A DNA stretch of 64,000 bases from Channa striata. Lineage: Eukaryota > Chordata > Actinopteri > Anabantiformes > Channidae. This document shows, in pieces, positions 1 to 12,879 of this stretch. Location: positions 19,585,275 through 19,649,274 of the forward strand of contig CM065179.1 in assembly GCA_033026295.1 (NCBI GenBank), written 5' to 3'. The notes below the pieces were generated by a model that was not told where the DNA came from, made no database searches, and saw only the letters and a list, made by a program, of their open reading frames with translations. Made by a program: the position numbers and the translations under genes. The first letter of the stretch is position 1, and every line of letters begins with the position of its first letter.

Positions 1-185
1 GTAATCCACAGCCTACCCACCAGGTGCGTCCCTGAGCAAGACACCCAGTGTTAGCTCCCCGGGCGCTGGCTGTGGCAGCCCACCGCTCCCCAGAGAGGGA
101 TGGATCAAATGCAGAGGTCAAATTTCACTGTAGCATGTGCAAATGTGTATGTGCTTGAAGTGACAATTAAGGTTGTTCTTCTTCG
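1..185 (+). repeat. 3' part of a probable fish SINE-type repeat, cut by the window edge
   Basis: The stretch has the look of a common teleost short interspersed repeat: a phrase resembling 'ctgagcaagacac', a 'ggcagcccaccgctcc' block, then 'aaatgcagaggtcaaatttc', and a tail in which 'gacaattaagg' is followed by a short TTC-rich run. The 5' part is missing because the window starts inside it. The family name is not known to me. The call rests on remembered similarity of these phrases. Confidence 0.5.
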
Positions 186-3100
186 TCTATAAAGACAAGT
201 GCAGAATTGTTAAATACTCAAGTAAAAGCGGAATAGAAAGATATTCTAGCACCGCCTCAAATTAGCAGATAAGCTACATTTTACTTAAATTAATTATGTT
301 AATTGTAGTAAAACGTGTCTGGTAGTTAATAAAAACTGGTCACTGATCACTGTTGGTAAAAGTGAAACTGGTTTAAACCACTTTATGTGCTGACGGGTAG
401 TTAACCATTAATGATATGTCAGCATTTATTAGATCTTATTATTTTTTATAAAAAACACGTTATATTTTTATGTTAAAGCCACAAGTGGTGTTCTTGTCGT
501 AGCTGATTCCTGTTTATATAATTTTTTTTTAACAAGGAAGCTCCATAAAAGATGGTGATGGTGACCTGTTGATGGTCGATGAGGGAACATTCCAGGCATG
601 ATAATAAGACGTTGCTTTATGTACAAACAACACTATTATCTACAGGCTAGAAAAGAACTGGAAAAACTTATCTTAATTGATCTCTCAAAGCCCCACGAAC
701 CACCACAGATGTGGTGTGTTGGTGTTCAACAGTACTGGCCGTCAAATGCTTTACAGTGTGAGCTACATGAACATCATTTTACAACATGATTTAGAATGAT
801 AGATGATACATGTATTATGCATAAATCAAATTATAGGTTTTGGCAATGCGTTTAATCTTTATCAGTTCTGACTGCTCTGATCATGAGCAGAGGCAAAAAC
901 TGTGAAAATTGTCAGCTGAACATAGTTTACATACTGTGACCATGTTTTATGATCATGGAACATATACAAATCCAATTTCCAAAAAAGTTGTAATGTGGTG
1001 TAAAAATTTTATAAAAAGACAATAAAAGTCATATGACAATTTTGATTGCATAGTTTGTCAAATGTCATAAGAAATTTAATTAATGAATTATTTTTTAACC
1101 TGTTTTATGCCAGGAAAATTTTGATTGCAAAATACAGATCACACATCAGATATTTACAATATTTGATGTGTTGTCTTCGTGGCATTTAAACATTTTTTTG
1201 GGATGATTGTCTTACTATTTGGATCCAAAATAGTGCATAAAAGTTTATGACATCAACATCTTTCATTTTGTAAATGTTTCATTCTCGATCAATTGCTACT
1301 GCCTTTGCTGTTTGATAAAGACATACAATATTCCTCTTGAAGCTAGTGCAAAACAAACAGTTAAAGCAATGCTACAAAACTGTGATGAAATGAACTCTTT
1401 TCTTGCGGGGGGGGATCAACATTCCCTAATGTTGTTGCTAAAATTATCATTGGCACCTCCTGTCACCTCCAGTTAGGCCCTGTAATTCTTTATCTACTAA
1501 TAGTGTCCTTCTAATTACTTTTTAGACGCAAATACGTTTCCATAATGATATGCTGCACATTCACAAAAAAAACCTCTAGAAAAAGATTAATGTGTTTGCA
1601 TATTGTGTTTTGCTTATTTAAGTCACCAACATAATTGCCTTTCTTTGTTAAACACACGTCAAACTACAGTTGACTATGGGCTTTGGCGAGTGACTGCTGT
1701 TTATATCCCATGTAAAACCAGTGAACTGGGATCAATCCAGCCTCAAACTACTATGAAAATATCATAAATACATTTTTAAGGACAAAAGCAAACAGGAACA
1801 TTAGCAATTTGACAGTTTTTCTTTTAGCATTTCTCAAACAGGGGACTGGATATCAGACAGCCGTTACTGGTCTTTACCGAGCTGATCAGTGATCAGTGTG
1901 ATGTGTGTGAGCATGCTCCCCTGCTTGCATATGCATGAAACCTGTTAATGAAATATGATGGATTCCCCCGGAGGTAAAAAAAAAAAAAAAGAAGACCCTC
2001 AAAGTTATCGCTCCTCATCTTCACATACTTTTACTCTCTTCACATCTGTCAGGTCCTTGATATCCTGATACATCTGAGTTATTGAGAAGTGGCATACTTT
2101 GATAGCTACGGTTAAGGTGTGATATTTCGTCTTTGAAGAGGGGTCTAGCATCGTAACGCTGCCCCGTCAGCTTCCCCTCTCTCTCTCTTTCTTTCACTTC
2201 TGTGACATTCATACTTGCAAATGTGACACCCTAGGCGAGACAGATCACTGTATATCTGTGTGTGTGCATTGGAGTCAGAGCTAATCTCATTCCAGTCGAG
2301 ATGTTGCTCAAATTCACCTCCAGACATGCTTTTCCAGGAGAGATGTCATTTACAGGCATCAACCGATATCAGATTACAATGTCATGACGGCAGCAGGACT
2401 TATTTGAGTGCAGTGTGGTGGACTGACATCTGTTTGGTTTAAGCTTTTAATAAATTGCAGCAACCGTAGTTTTCATCTGAACGCGAAGGTGCAGCAGCAT
2501 TAGAGCTTGTTGCTTCTCTTAGGATACAAAGGTTCTTGGTCTTGTGAAACAAAAAAAATATGTTTTTTTTTTAATATTATATTGGCTGAAATGTTTCTCA
2601 GCCACACAAAACAAACCTTTAATGCTGGGATTGCTAATCACAACAAGCACCTATGGGATGGCGCGCTATTATGTTATGCAAAGCACAGTTTAGCTGAGCA
2701 TCTGACAATTTGAGATAGTGGAAAACTAAACACAACAAAATAGGAAGTGAATGAAGAGATTAACTAATCATATTTTCAATAGTTTTATGTATATTATTGT
2801 ATAAGAAAGTCCCAGAACTCATCTGTCCTATGAGATGCTTTGTTAGCTGGAGATAATACACCACAGACCTTCTGTTTTTCTGCACCTTATTAAAATCTTC
2901 AGATAGAATTACTTTACATCTTCTCTCACTGTTCAGTTACCCTGAATTTTACCCTGAATCTGATGTGTGTCGTGTTTAAAGGTTACGTTTCCTCAGGTTT
3001 TAAACCAGCTCACTGTACGTCCAGCGACGTCCTGGCTGTCACAGACGATCCCACTGTACCGCCCCACAACTACAGTAGTTAAGCAGTCCAGAGCTGCGCT

Positions 3101-4979
3101 CAGGCAATTAGGGAGCTGCCTTTGTTGCCTTTAACGAGTTTGACCTGTTTTGCTGATAATCCGCATAAATTTCCATTCTTTCTCATCCTCTGTTTTTCTC
3201 TCTTGTCCTACTGTTTCTTCACCCCTTGTCTCTCTTTCCCTTTCTTTGTGTAAATTAGAGGAATCCTAATCCTGTGAAACAACGTTTTGCGTGAACAGTA
3301 AACGAGAACTGGTGTTCACACTCACACCGGAGATCATTTCAACCTTCCCATGGATTACCCAAAAAGAGTGGCATGTTGTACGTCTGTGAGTTTGAGTGTG
3401 AGATTATGCAATAACGTCTGCTCACTGCGACTGTGTGCTTGTGTGTGCGCGTCTGTGTGTGTTAGTGTGTGTGTGGGTGCATGCATGTGCGAGTATGAGC
3501 GAGACATAGGACTGAGAGAAAAGAGAGAAAGCGAGCTGCTGGCTTGCCAACACAAGCATCCAGAAGTTATCTGTTCAGCCAAGCTGAGAAAGAAAGAGAC
3601 TGTGAGAGAGATGGAGAGAGGGAGAAGGGACAGAGATACGGCGAAAAAGGGCAGAGATACTGAAAGTGTGGGAGGGAGATAGACGAGAGGGCTTTGCATA
3701 GACAGAGAGGCTAAACTACATCTATATTTAGGAAAACATGATGAAAGTAGAGAGGTGGTTGAGGGAGGAACAACGGGCGACGCAAGTGGGCATGTTGGAC
3801 CGTTGAGGTGGTGGAGTGGAGAGAGAAATGAGGAGATAACTGAGAAATAACGGAAACGCTTAAGCACACAGTGTGGTTGGTGTGTATGGATGGATCAGAC
3901 ATGAGCCTCAACAGTATTCTCAAACTTCACGTCATCTTCCCACACATCCTCACATTTTCCCGTTCATTTCCTGTGCTGTATGATCACTGAATGTTTGTCA
4001 GATTATGCCTAAAGTAATCTAAACTTTATTGAAGTTATGATCCTGAAGCTCCCGAAGGAAATGTACATAGTTTAATAATGTGCCACAACCACTACGGCAA
4101 TACTGTGCCATATTCCTTGCATCCTGTATATATATATATATATTCTACATCAGCCTTCTGTTTCTACCAGCTGTGTCAACAAACCTTGAGCCTTGTATGA
4201 AAAACGAGGTTTAGCTGGAAGACTGCTGTGTGTGTCCACCACTTTTTGCAGAGATCAGAAGAAGTGTGTCAACGCTGATGCTGCTTCACCACATCAGCAC
4301 TGCACACCTGGAGAAGATGATCTGAAGACGTGGTGGAGAAAAGGAGGAGATGCACTGAAGAGAGAGGCGAAAGGAGGAGGTGTGGATTAAGGCTTAAGGG
4401 AGAAGGATGAAGTGGTCAAAATACTATATGATTGAACTATGATTTAGAAGAGCAACTTTTGTTTAAAGAAGGAAGAGCATCCGTCTGGCAGCCTCTACAA
4501 TACAGCGTCTCTCTTCTCTCTTTTAAACTCCTCGTCGCTCCAGAAACTTCAAGTGTTGTGCCACTCTCAGAGCGAAGACTGTTAAACACCCTGGTGAGTT
4601 TGCCAAGTGACTGACTCACATACTGTACACGTACCCACGATTCAGAGCGCACGACTTAACTGGGCTGGCTGACTAATCAATAACCCGTTCCTAGAAGCAG
4701 CGTGACGTCTGTTCACGGCGATGTGTTGTTTTTGCACCGTCATCTGTAAAAAGTGTAAAAAGAGTGATGATGGTGAACTTTGGACAGTACACTCATATCT
4801 AAACGGCCTCCAAACTCTGTCTACGGACAGACATGGAGCACAAGTCCTCCCACAACTTTATTTCCAACCCAAGTCCACCCATCACCCCGCCCCTCCTCCT
4901 TTCATCTTAGCCTGCTCATTATAGTTTTGTGAATATACATTTTCTAAATCCTTCTCCACCCAGTGCTTTTCTTCTTCCT
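186..4979. other. upstream non-coding DNA, no gene recognised
   Basis: AT-rich DNA with no open frame resembling a known protein. It holds a degenerate stretch near 958-1030 that resembles a dispersed fish repeat ('tccaatttccaaaaaagttg'), a short TA run at 4127-4143, and a G/T- and GA-rich area around 3430-3690. The 110-aa plus-strand and 170-aa minus-strand open frames over 3350-3867 are low-complexity Cys/Val and Ser/Leu translations of this repeat-rich DNA. Distal regulatory DNA for dab1 could lie here, but nothing marks it. Confidence 0.6.
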
Positions 4980-5100
4980 CTCCTCCTCACCCCCCCACTC
5001 CTTGAAAGCTGGAAATCAGGACAGCTCGGCAGCGGAGGGGTTAAGGCGAGGGGGCCTCGTGATTGGCTGCCGGTCGGCGGTCTGAAGCAGCCTACAGAAA

Positions 5101-5373
5101 AGAGGTAACCAGGCAACCTCAGAGAGGGAGAGAGGGAGAGAGGGAGAGGAGAGAAGAGGGGGAGAGAAAAAACGCGCTGAAAGAAGCCTGCCATAGTTTT
5201 GTGAGGATTGGGAAAAAAAAGATGTAATGAAGCTTGCGAAGCGCTGTCCCCGGGATGGAAAACTGGATTACTGGCCCAGCTAAAACACACGGCGGATGTC
5301 CGAACCGAGCGGGAGTGGATGGATTCTAAAGGCTTTTCGCAAAATGGGAAGTAACTGTGCTCATAGTGCAAAG
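5101..5373 (+). other. dab1: putative 5' untranslated exon of dab1 (5' end approximate)
   Basis: The sequence runs into AAG|GTAAGT, a perfect vertebrate donor, at 5373/5374. It contains short upstream ORFs: 5227-5283 (18 codons plus stop), and a frame opening at ATG 5296 that contains a second ATG at 5344 and stays open for 26 codons to the donor. Neither can extend the Dab1 protein, because the next proposed exon has an in-frame TAG at 27560-27562 before the Dab1 Met. The exon is therefore most likely leader. The second ATG begins Met-Gly-Ser-Asn-Cys, a myristoylation-like start, which is probably chance. The transcription start is not determined. Confidence 0.5.
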
Positions 5374-5537
5374 GTAAGTGTCAGTGCAAACAGCCCGAAA
5401 CCCTGTGCACAGGGTCCCCGAAGTGTGGACTGCGGGGACCCTGTGCACGAAAGGTGTGTCCCGGGAAGTGCAGCTGGAGCTCCGAGGAGCCTGTGGATTC
5501 ACTGTGTCCTGCTCGTATCACTGCAATCAATTATCTA

Positions 5538-5540
<3 letters not shown>

Positions 5541-5568
<28 letters not shown>

Positions 5569-5570
5569 AG
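5541..5570 (+). repeat. (CTG)9 triplet repeat ending in CAG
   Basis: Nine perfect CTG units followed by CAG, 167 nt downstream of the putative leader-exon donor and inside the CpG-rich region. It is intronic in the proposed model. Some open frames crossing it give poly-Ala, poly-Leu or poly-Cys, which are artefacts. Confidence 0.95.
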
Positions 5571-8216
5571 CGGCTGGTCGGTGTGTGGACATGTGAGGTG
5601 CGGGGCGGTTGTGGGGGGGCAGACCTGGTCCCTGGAGCCCCGTGGTCAGGGGCTGCGTGTGACGTTAGGCGGGAGTCTTTCCGCGGGACGGTTACGCGCA
5701 TTTTTTTTTTTTACTAAAGCAGTAAAAACATAGTCCGATTTCTGGTGTGGGAATGTCTTTCCTGCTCCTGCTGGTGTGTTTGTGTGTGTGTGTGTTTGCC
5801 TGCTGCTCTGATTGAACGAAAATGAATATTGAATATCTTTTATGCATTCTTTGGTTCTCCACGGGGACTTCATCTCGCTCTTCCCACTTTCCCACAGTCT
5901 CTGGGTGATTTGGAGCTCTGCGCGCCGCTCGTCCGCTCGCGTCTGTGTGACCTTGCTGCGCCCACATTTTCCGGCTGCGCTTGTTCTCGCTCGCCGTGTG
6001 TTGTCGCTCACTCCCGGAAACTTTGCTCGGTGTCGCTCCGAGCGCACAGAGGCGTTTTACCGGGGACCCTGGAGGTTACAGGGGTGCTGGTGAAGTTTTA
6101 GCGCAGAGATGCGGTCCCTGGTTCGTGCGGCTCGATGGGCAGAGACAGAGAGTTGAATGTTGGGGCCGGTCAGTTTGCTGAGCTGCAGCTAAAAGCCGCA
6201 TTAATCAGGAAGCGGTGGTGCTCTGCAGACCCTCACTCCCTCCTTCTGTCAAGCACAGAACCTGCATTGGCTCTGTGGCTTCACTCACACACTGTTTGTT
6301 AGATTCATCCCACAGATCCGAAGCACTGTGTCACTTATGGGGGGGGGACCACCTGCCTGGATGAGTGAGCAGGCCCACCTTCACTTCACAGCAACTTTTA
6401 CATCTCACTTCAAAGACCCTAAAGCTATAAAGCACTGAACATACAGCGGGAACATTGTACACCATATTTTTATCCTCACACATGTAAAAGACTTGAATGA
6501 AGCTGTGAGGTGTGTGTGCGCTGCAAACCTTCACATTAGTTCCCTCAAAGAGCCCGCTCCTCCTAATCAATGCTTCTGCTTGTACTCGGTTAAATAATTG
6601 TATTACTTTTTCCTCTAGTGCTAAATTAACCTCTTACTTCTGCTTGTGTGGGCCCAGCCGGCGACTCCATGTTGTCATAGAAACCCACAGCATTGTGTGG
6701 AAACTCTTGAGGAAAACACAAAGGTTCTGTTTCTTCCTCTCCCGGTTTTCCTCAGCGTCTGCTGTGTCCACAGCCTCCCTTTTCTTCTCGCACATTCACT
6801 CTCACTTTGCACAGTCCAGTCGGCCACTTGCAATGTATGTTTTTCCAGTGCAGTGTAGTAGGCCTGGTGTACAATGGACCTGAATGGGCACAGGAAGAAA
6901 TCTTACTGGGAAATGAGCTCTTTCAAACAGTTCAGTCTTGACATCAAGAAACCAATGGATGCAAGAGCTTACAGTTCTACTTCCTAAAGCTTTTCGCAGC
7001 TCGTGCAAAAGTAAGCTTGTAACTTCAGTCTCCGTTAGAAACACAGCATGATGTCTGGAAAACGTTCTTTTTGCAAAGATCATGCTGCACATAAACTCAT
7101 ACCACCGAGTTTTTAAGCCAGGGCCAACTTCGATTGTCACAGACCTTTAGTGTTTAGGTCACTGCCTTGAAGGACTGTGAAAAAAAAAAGTTAAAATAGC
7201 AGAAATTGGCCTCTTAACACTGACACACCATAACGTTTTACTGTAACTTTAACATTCGCATACTGTTGCTGCATACTTCGCTGTGGCCCCCCACTTGTTG
7301 CTATGGATACAATTCCACGCTACAATAAATTGACAGCCTATTCAAGTCACCTGCTTGGCTCGAAGCCGACTGTGTCTCAGTGGCATTTCTTTAAATTAGC
7401 TGTGTTGGTAACAATGAGCAGGCAGCTGCAGTGGTATTAAGCTTGTGCCACGAAAATAACTAACATTCACCGAGCCCTTCATTACTTTTCCTGTCTCTTT
7501 GACCCGGAAGCCTGATGGGAATGACGTTTCGTTGTTTTTGTTTTTTACTCACTTTTTATCTAACTTGACAACAACAATGAGAATCCCATTACCGACTTCC
7601 TTTGCTCACTTGCTCTTGGACGCATGTTGTACTGCCGTGTCCTTCTTCCATTTGACAGTTCCATAAGTCAGTGCTATTTTTTAGGCGAGCTTCAATTTTC
7701 AAAGGTGAACTGCTGTGTAAATGCAATTCGTGTTTGACATTCTCCTCAGCAGTGTGCACACAGAGCTCACAAACCCATCAGCAGGAAAATCATGTCCAAT
7801 ACAAAAACATACAGTCATAGTTATTCTGCTTTTGGGTACATTGAGAATTATGCAACAACTGTGCATTTTCCTTCTTCTGCATGCAACCTCAGCCTCACCT
7901 CTATCAGTTAGTTTTACTGGTGTGTCAACGCTGCTCTAACTCATGGCCGAACCAGAGTAGACTTCTCAGTTCAGGATACTGCAGAAGCACCCGTATTACC
8001 CGTATCCTCATTATACCTGTCTTAAATATTCCTTATAGTCAGTTTTTGCTGTAGAAACAATAGGAATAAAGCTTTGTAACTGCTCTGCTGAGATGTTTTA
8101 AACAGGTTCTAACATGTTAAATATTGATATTTTTCAGTAGGGGGTTCCACTGCCACAGAGAGAGGAAAGAGGGAGAATTGACTGGCTTACATTGATCCAC
8201 ATTTCGGTGTGTTTCT

Positions 8217-8237
8217 GAGAGAGAGAGAGAGAGAGAG
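8217..8237. repeat. (GA)n microsatellite
   Basis: Perfect GA dinucleotide run in the first intron, about 21 nt. Confidence 0.9.
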
Positions 8238-10240
8238 TGGGAGACATTCTTTGATATAATCGGCAATGAGGATGTCTTTACAGCCCATTGGGAGAGTGTT
8301 TTTGTGCATGTATGTATTTATGTCTGTACCTGGAAAATCAATATTCTCACAGGCACAAACATACACATTTTTAAACCTTAAGACACTAGATATGAAAAGA
8401 ACAGTTATTGCCGCCAATCACGAATACCTCTGGGATGCAAACAGGCAGACCCCCACAGAGGGGCTGTGAGTGAGCAGGGCAGCCCATCCAGAGGTGCAGA
8501 TCAAGCTGCCAGCTAATCTGCCTCCACCGTCTGTAATCTGTAATCTTCTTAAAACACTCACAATCTGTCCACACCCTGAGGATTAGCATGTGCAGACACA
8601 ACAACAGCCTACACACAAACACACATTTTCAGGACCATTATATTTGACCGCAGAGAGACTGCTGTGTGGGATTGGCATGCTCTTCTTTTTGCAGCCCGAT
8701 CTGCCAACTCTACTCAGCACTGTGACTCAAAATTAGAAAAAGCAGAAAATAGAAGCTGATTCAATTACAATTACATTTTTTTTTACATGTTTACAGACGT
8801 CCCTTCTCATTAATTTTCAGATATGTAAGGTGCTGTACAGCCATCACAAAGCAGGAATTGTTCAAGTACAGTGTGTGGATAAGCCAGTGTGTGGGCATTT
8901 CACAACAGGTATATAAAAGTTCACATCCTAGATAGACCCCAGTGCCCTCAGGTGGACTCCACCAAGCTCAGTATATTTTTTACAGTTACAGTAAAGCAAA
9001 ATATCTGCTATATATAGAAGCATTTTGTTTCTCTTTACTTTATCCCTGCTCCCCACCTTTACTGTCACTGTTTCCTTTGTGTGTTTTCTCAATCACTGTT
9101 TCTGGGTCTCAGTCTTTGCCTGGATTTCACAGTACTGTCTGAATTAATTACCTCTATCTCTCTTTCTTTTTTTCTTTACACTCTTCTCCCTCCAACTCTC
9201 TGCCTATATCATATACTCTAAATTAATATCTATTGGGTTAGTACTGTAGATAACACTTACCGTAAAATAATGATCTTTTTTCAGCAAAAAATATTTGTCA
9301 AATTTACATGTTATAGTCAGCTGCCAATTATAATTTTACAAGTGGATAAATAAAAACACTTAACTGAACTCTGTTAATTAGACATATTAAATGTTGAAAA
9401 GTACTTTTCAGTCAAATTAACAGCACAAATATTAAGTCTTGAAACTTAAAATAAATGCATTGAACTAATGCATTTTGGAAAGTTGGGATATTGTTACTCA
9501 TTAGGTCACAATGTGAGAGTAGTCCAAAGGCTGAATCATGTCAACAGGACTTTCTACTTCGTTATAAGTGTTTCATCACATATCCAAGCAGCTTCTTTCA
9601 TCTGAAGGGAAGTTGGATAGAGGGGATAGTCACATCCTCCAGAGTAGGCCTTGCATTAAGAGCAGTTATTCTCATGCATTCTCTCACATGCTGATTTAAG
9701 AACATTTGTGCCTTCACCAATTTTCTCATGTTTCAAAATTGCTCTTATAAGCAAAATTCATGAGGGGTTCAGACCTGCCGTACTGTACCTGTAATGAACC
9801 AACAGTTATTCCCCAAGGGACTAAATGAATTTAGAGTTTAAATGTGATCTGGAAATTAATGTAATAAAAGCACTGGCTGTATAGAACAAATTTAATGCTA
9901 AATAAGTATTCTGTTTAAAATATAGTCGGCGTAGCTTGCCTATTTAATCAGACATACATACAGTATGTTTTTTATTTTAGTTTAGTTTTTCCAACTACAA
10001 CCTCGTCTTGTCACTGACTGCAGTCTCTCACTGCCTCTGGGTTTTTTGGCAGTTGGCTGAACTGTACCTGAAACGTACTACAGTGTTTATGTATTGCAGC
10101 TATTTTATGGCTGTCTAGTTTGAGTCTTCTGCTGGGATTAGTTAAATTTGTCGTGTTTTTGAGGATTTCCCACAGCAGACCTGAAGCTCTGTTGTGTGAA
10201 ATGCTTCTTTTGAAACTTCTTTGTAAATACAGTCTGTAGT

Positions 10241-10463
10241 CAGACTGTAGCTCAGCTGGTAAGGCAGTCATCCACAGACCACATGGCCAGCGGCTCATTC
10301 CCCGGTCACCCCCAGCCACATGCTGAAGCGTCCTTGGTCAAGACACCAAACCCCAAGTTGCTCCCGGTCGGTTAGATGAGCGCTCTGCCTCCATCGCCAT
10401 CGTGTGTGTACCAAATTACTCTGTAAGTCCCTTGGGATAAAAGTGTCTGCTACATGTAAATGA
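10241..10463 (+). mobile_element. tRNA-derived SINE
   Basis: A box-A-like pol III element (TAGCTCAGCTGG, 10248-10259) is followed about 32 nt later by a box-B-like element (GGCTCATTCCC, 10292-10302), the spacing expected of a tRNA head. Downstream are phrases typical of teleost SINE bodies: 'tgctgaagcgtccttggtca', then a tail 'gggataaaagtgtctgct' ending in a short TAAATGA. The box A sequence is almost perfect, so this is a recognisable copy. Exact ends and target duplications were not resolved. Confidence 0.75.
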
Positions 10464-10996
10464 AGTGGATCAACCAGCCTTACATGGAAATATTAGGGCT
10501 GTTAATGATGTCTAAAGGACGAGCAGATCCTCTTGGATGTACGTCAATAATTAGTCTGACACAAGTAACTTATGACAATTTAAAAAGTTAAGAGTTTGAA
10601 TCTGATGTAGAAACTCAAATGAGAAAGAAAAATGTCCCATTGTTTACATATTTTTTTAGTTTAAAGAAAACACTTGGATGGATAAAATGTTTTTATTTAG
10701 AATTTACCCAATATTATGATACCTGGAGATGCCAATTTTTGCCTGAATTTTCTGAGGTAAAGCCAACAAATTATTTTTTAGAGTGTAGCTTTGAGGATGC
10801 TCTTTTTCGCAGATGAGATGTTGATTAATGAACTGCAATTCTTGACTTTCTCCATGCTCACACTCACATCACCATTAGTATTTCACATTATTATCACATC
10901 CTCCCTCCCCCGAATCCTATTATACAGTACAGCAGTACAGTGAATGTTTGTTTCTCCGGCTTCTTTCTCCACTGAGCACCACTTTGGGGTGAAATC

Positions 10997-11164
10997 ACAA
11001 AGGTGTTGCCTTTGGTAATGAGTTTCCACAACAAACAAAAAGCACTTTAGAGCAAGCTTTTGCAGGAAGTAAACACACACACACACACACACAAAGGTGT
11101 TGCCTTTGGTAATGAGTTTCCACAACAAACAAAAAGCACTTTAGAGCAAGCTTTTGCAGGAAGT

Positions 11165-11199
<35 letters not shown>
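10997..11199. repeat. 94-bp tandem duplication containing CA microsatellites
   Basis: A unit beginning 'acaaaggtgttgcctttggt' at 10997 recurs with the same text at 11091, giving a period of 94 bp. Each copy runs through 'agcaagcttttgcaggaagt' into a CA run. The CA run is shorter in copy 1 (about 11072-11092) and longer in copy 2 (about 11165-11199). The non-CA part appears identical between copies, suggesting a recent duplication through the CA tracts. Confidence 0.93.
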
Positions 11200-12060
11200 C
11201 ATGAACTACACAAGTCACAGCACATTAACACTTCAATTAATTCACCACCTTACATTCTAATTTCCACAGTAGTCAAGATCCCTGACCACCCTCAAAACAC
11301 CTCCACCCCTCCCTCCAAACACACACACACAGCGGTTATGGATGGTTTCCTGTGTCGTGCCTTAGCAGACCACGGCAGTGTTACGTGCTCGTTGTGACAT
11401 TTTAGATCTGGAGAGAAAGCGGCAAACAAAGGCTCATAAATTACATTTTAATTTGTGTTCTCCACCTTTTATGCAGACACGTACATGAGAGAGGAGACGC
11501 CTGGTTCTGAACAAAATTCTTTAGTCCAGGAATACAATAGATAATGAATGCACGTGCGGCATGGAGGGAGAATGGGAGTGAGTTCTGGCTGAGGGGTTTG
11601 TTAGCCGCGCTTCTCTGTGGAATGGCTTAACTGACTTCAACACTCGCCGTGAGACTGCAACAAAGTTAGAGAAAGAAATGGATTGAGACAGGAATGGAAA
11701 GATGTTTTCCTCGGAGCTTTTCCTCTTTTCATGCCTCCCCATGTCTTCCTTTCTCTCTTTGTCACTCTCTTGCATTCTCTCCATCTGTGCTTTTCTGTAG
11801 CTGCTCACTAATGAATTTTTAACTGTCCCATGGTTCTCCCCTTTGTCTCTCCCTTACCCTGTCTGTAAAGATTAGCCACGATTCACTATCGATCATTAGC
11901 CGCTGCCTTCACTGCACATAATTCACCGTGATGTTTCAGAGTACGGCAACTTCTTACATGGCAGGTGCAGCCGAGCATTTAAACCAGTCAGGTGAAGGTG
12001 ACATAGCCTATCTGACCCTGACTCATTTCAGAAGACAAGGGGTGGGTAAACTCATCCACT

Positions 12061-12190
12061 ATGTCATACATGGAGGTAGGGCTGCCTTGAGCATCTGGTA
12101 AAGCAGATGTACCAGGGAGGGAGAGGGGCTGAGGGTTTAAATCTTGTGTCCAGGCCAGAGGAGCTGCTTCTCTGCCAGATCGCATCACAT
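12061..12190. repeat. possible degenerate tRNA-like SINE
   Basis: The phrase 'catctggtaaagcagatgta' followed by 'gagggtttaaatc' resembles decayed box A and box B elements at roughly the right spacing. It lacks a recognisable SINE body and tail, so this is weak. Confidence 0.3.
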
Positions 12191-12854
12191 GCAGCTTCCC
12201 TGGAGCGTCTGATTCACACCTCTAGCATTGCTCGCTGCACTAGAGGAGTGGGCGGACACCAGCGACGGCTGCATTCAGCCAGCTGAGCTCACGCTGTCTG
12301 ACGTGTACCGTTACTCATTTATGACACACATGCATTTTGTCTCCTTTAAAAATGTGTCCGCTTCAGTTCATGGTGCTCAGCATTTCAGTGTCGCACACAA
12401 GCATTTTTTTTTTTTTTTTTTTATCACGGAATGGAGTTTTATGTGGTTTCATGGGTCATGAAATCTGCTCTACCTATAAACCAAGTTAAGTTTCAATTAA
12501 GGAAAAAACATAAAAATGATCAAAATGGGATCATGCAGCGAGCCACACTGGAAAACCTCTGAGGCTTTGGATTTTTATGTTTTTGCTTACAGTGCTCTGC
12601 CTGTGACTGATCTTTTACGCCGTCCTTTCTAATAGTGGACATTTTATAACCATAGTATTGAAAATGTTTGTATGTATGAGAGGAAAACGAACTCGGGCAT
12701 AAAAGAGACGGAGCTCAGAGGAGGTTAAGGCTGAGGTGAGTAATAACTGTCAGTTTTTGATGTCAGTGGTGTTGGGGAGTCATGACTGGACATTTTGCTG
12801 CTCAGCCTCAGCTATTCATCCTCAACGCTGAGCCATCAGTACGTCCATGTAAGA

Positions 12855-12879
12855 ACACACACACACACACACACACACA
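12855..12879. repeat. (CA)n microsatellite
   Basis: Perfect CA run of about 25 nt in the first intron. Confidence 0.9.

Larger units (their letters stand above)
4980..6110 (+). promoter_or_regulatory. GC/CpG-rich 5' region, probable dab1 promoter
   Basis: The base composition changes sharply to GC-rich with frequent CpG, unlike the DNA on either side. It contains an inverted CCAAT box (ATTGG at 5062-5066, within GATTGGCTG), a GA-rich tract at about 5119-5166, and a perfect splice donor at 5374 ending a presumed leader exon. CpG richness continues beyond the donor to about 6110. No clear TATA box was seen, which is normal for CpG-type promoters. Linking it to dab1 is inferred from position and strand, because no other gene follows before the dab1 start codon. 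Other dab1 promoters may exist. Confidence 0.55.

Noticed and set aside
3355..3867. 170-aa minus-strand open frame
   Set aside because: Ser/Leu/His-rich translation of GA- and GT-rich DNA; no domain, no codon structure, overlapped by another low-complexity frame on the + strand.
4919..5371. 150-aa minus-strand open frame opposite the promoter
   Set aside because: Translation of the GA-rich tract and GC-rich leader on the opposite strand; no recognisable domain.
5296..5733. 145-aa + strand open frame across the CpG-rich region
   Set aside because: It reads through a perfect splice donor at 5374 and a CTG repeat that gives poly-Cys; only the first 26 codons lie in the putative exon.
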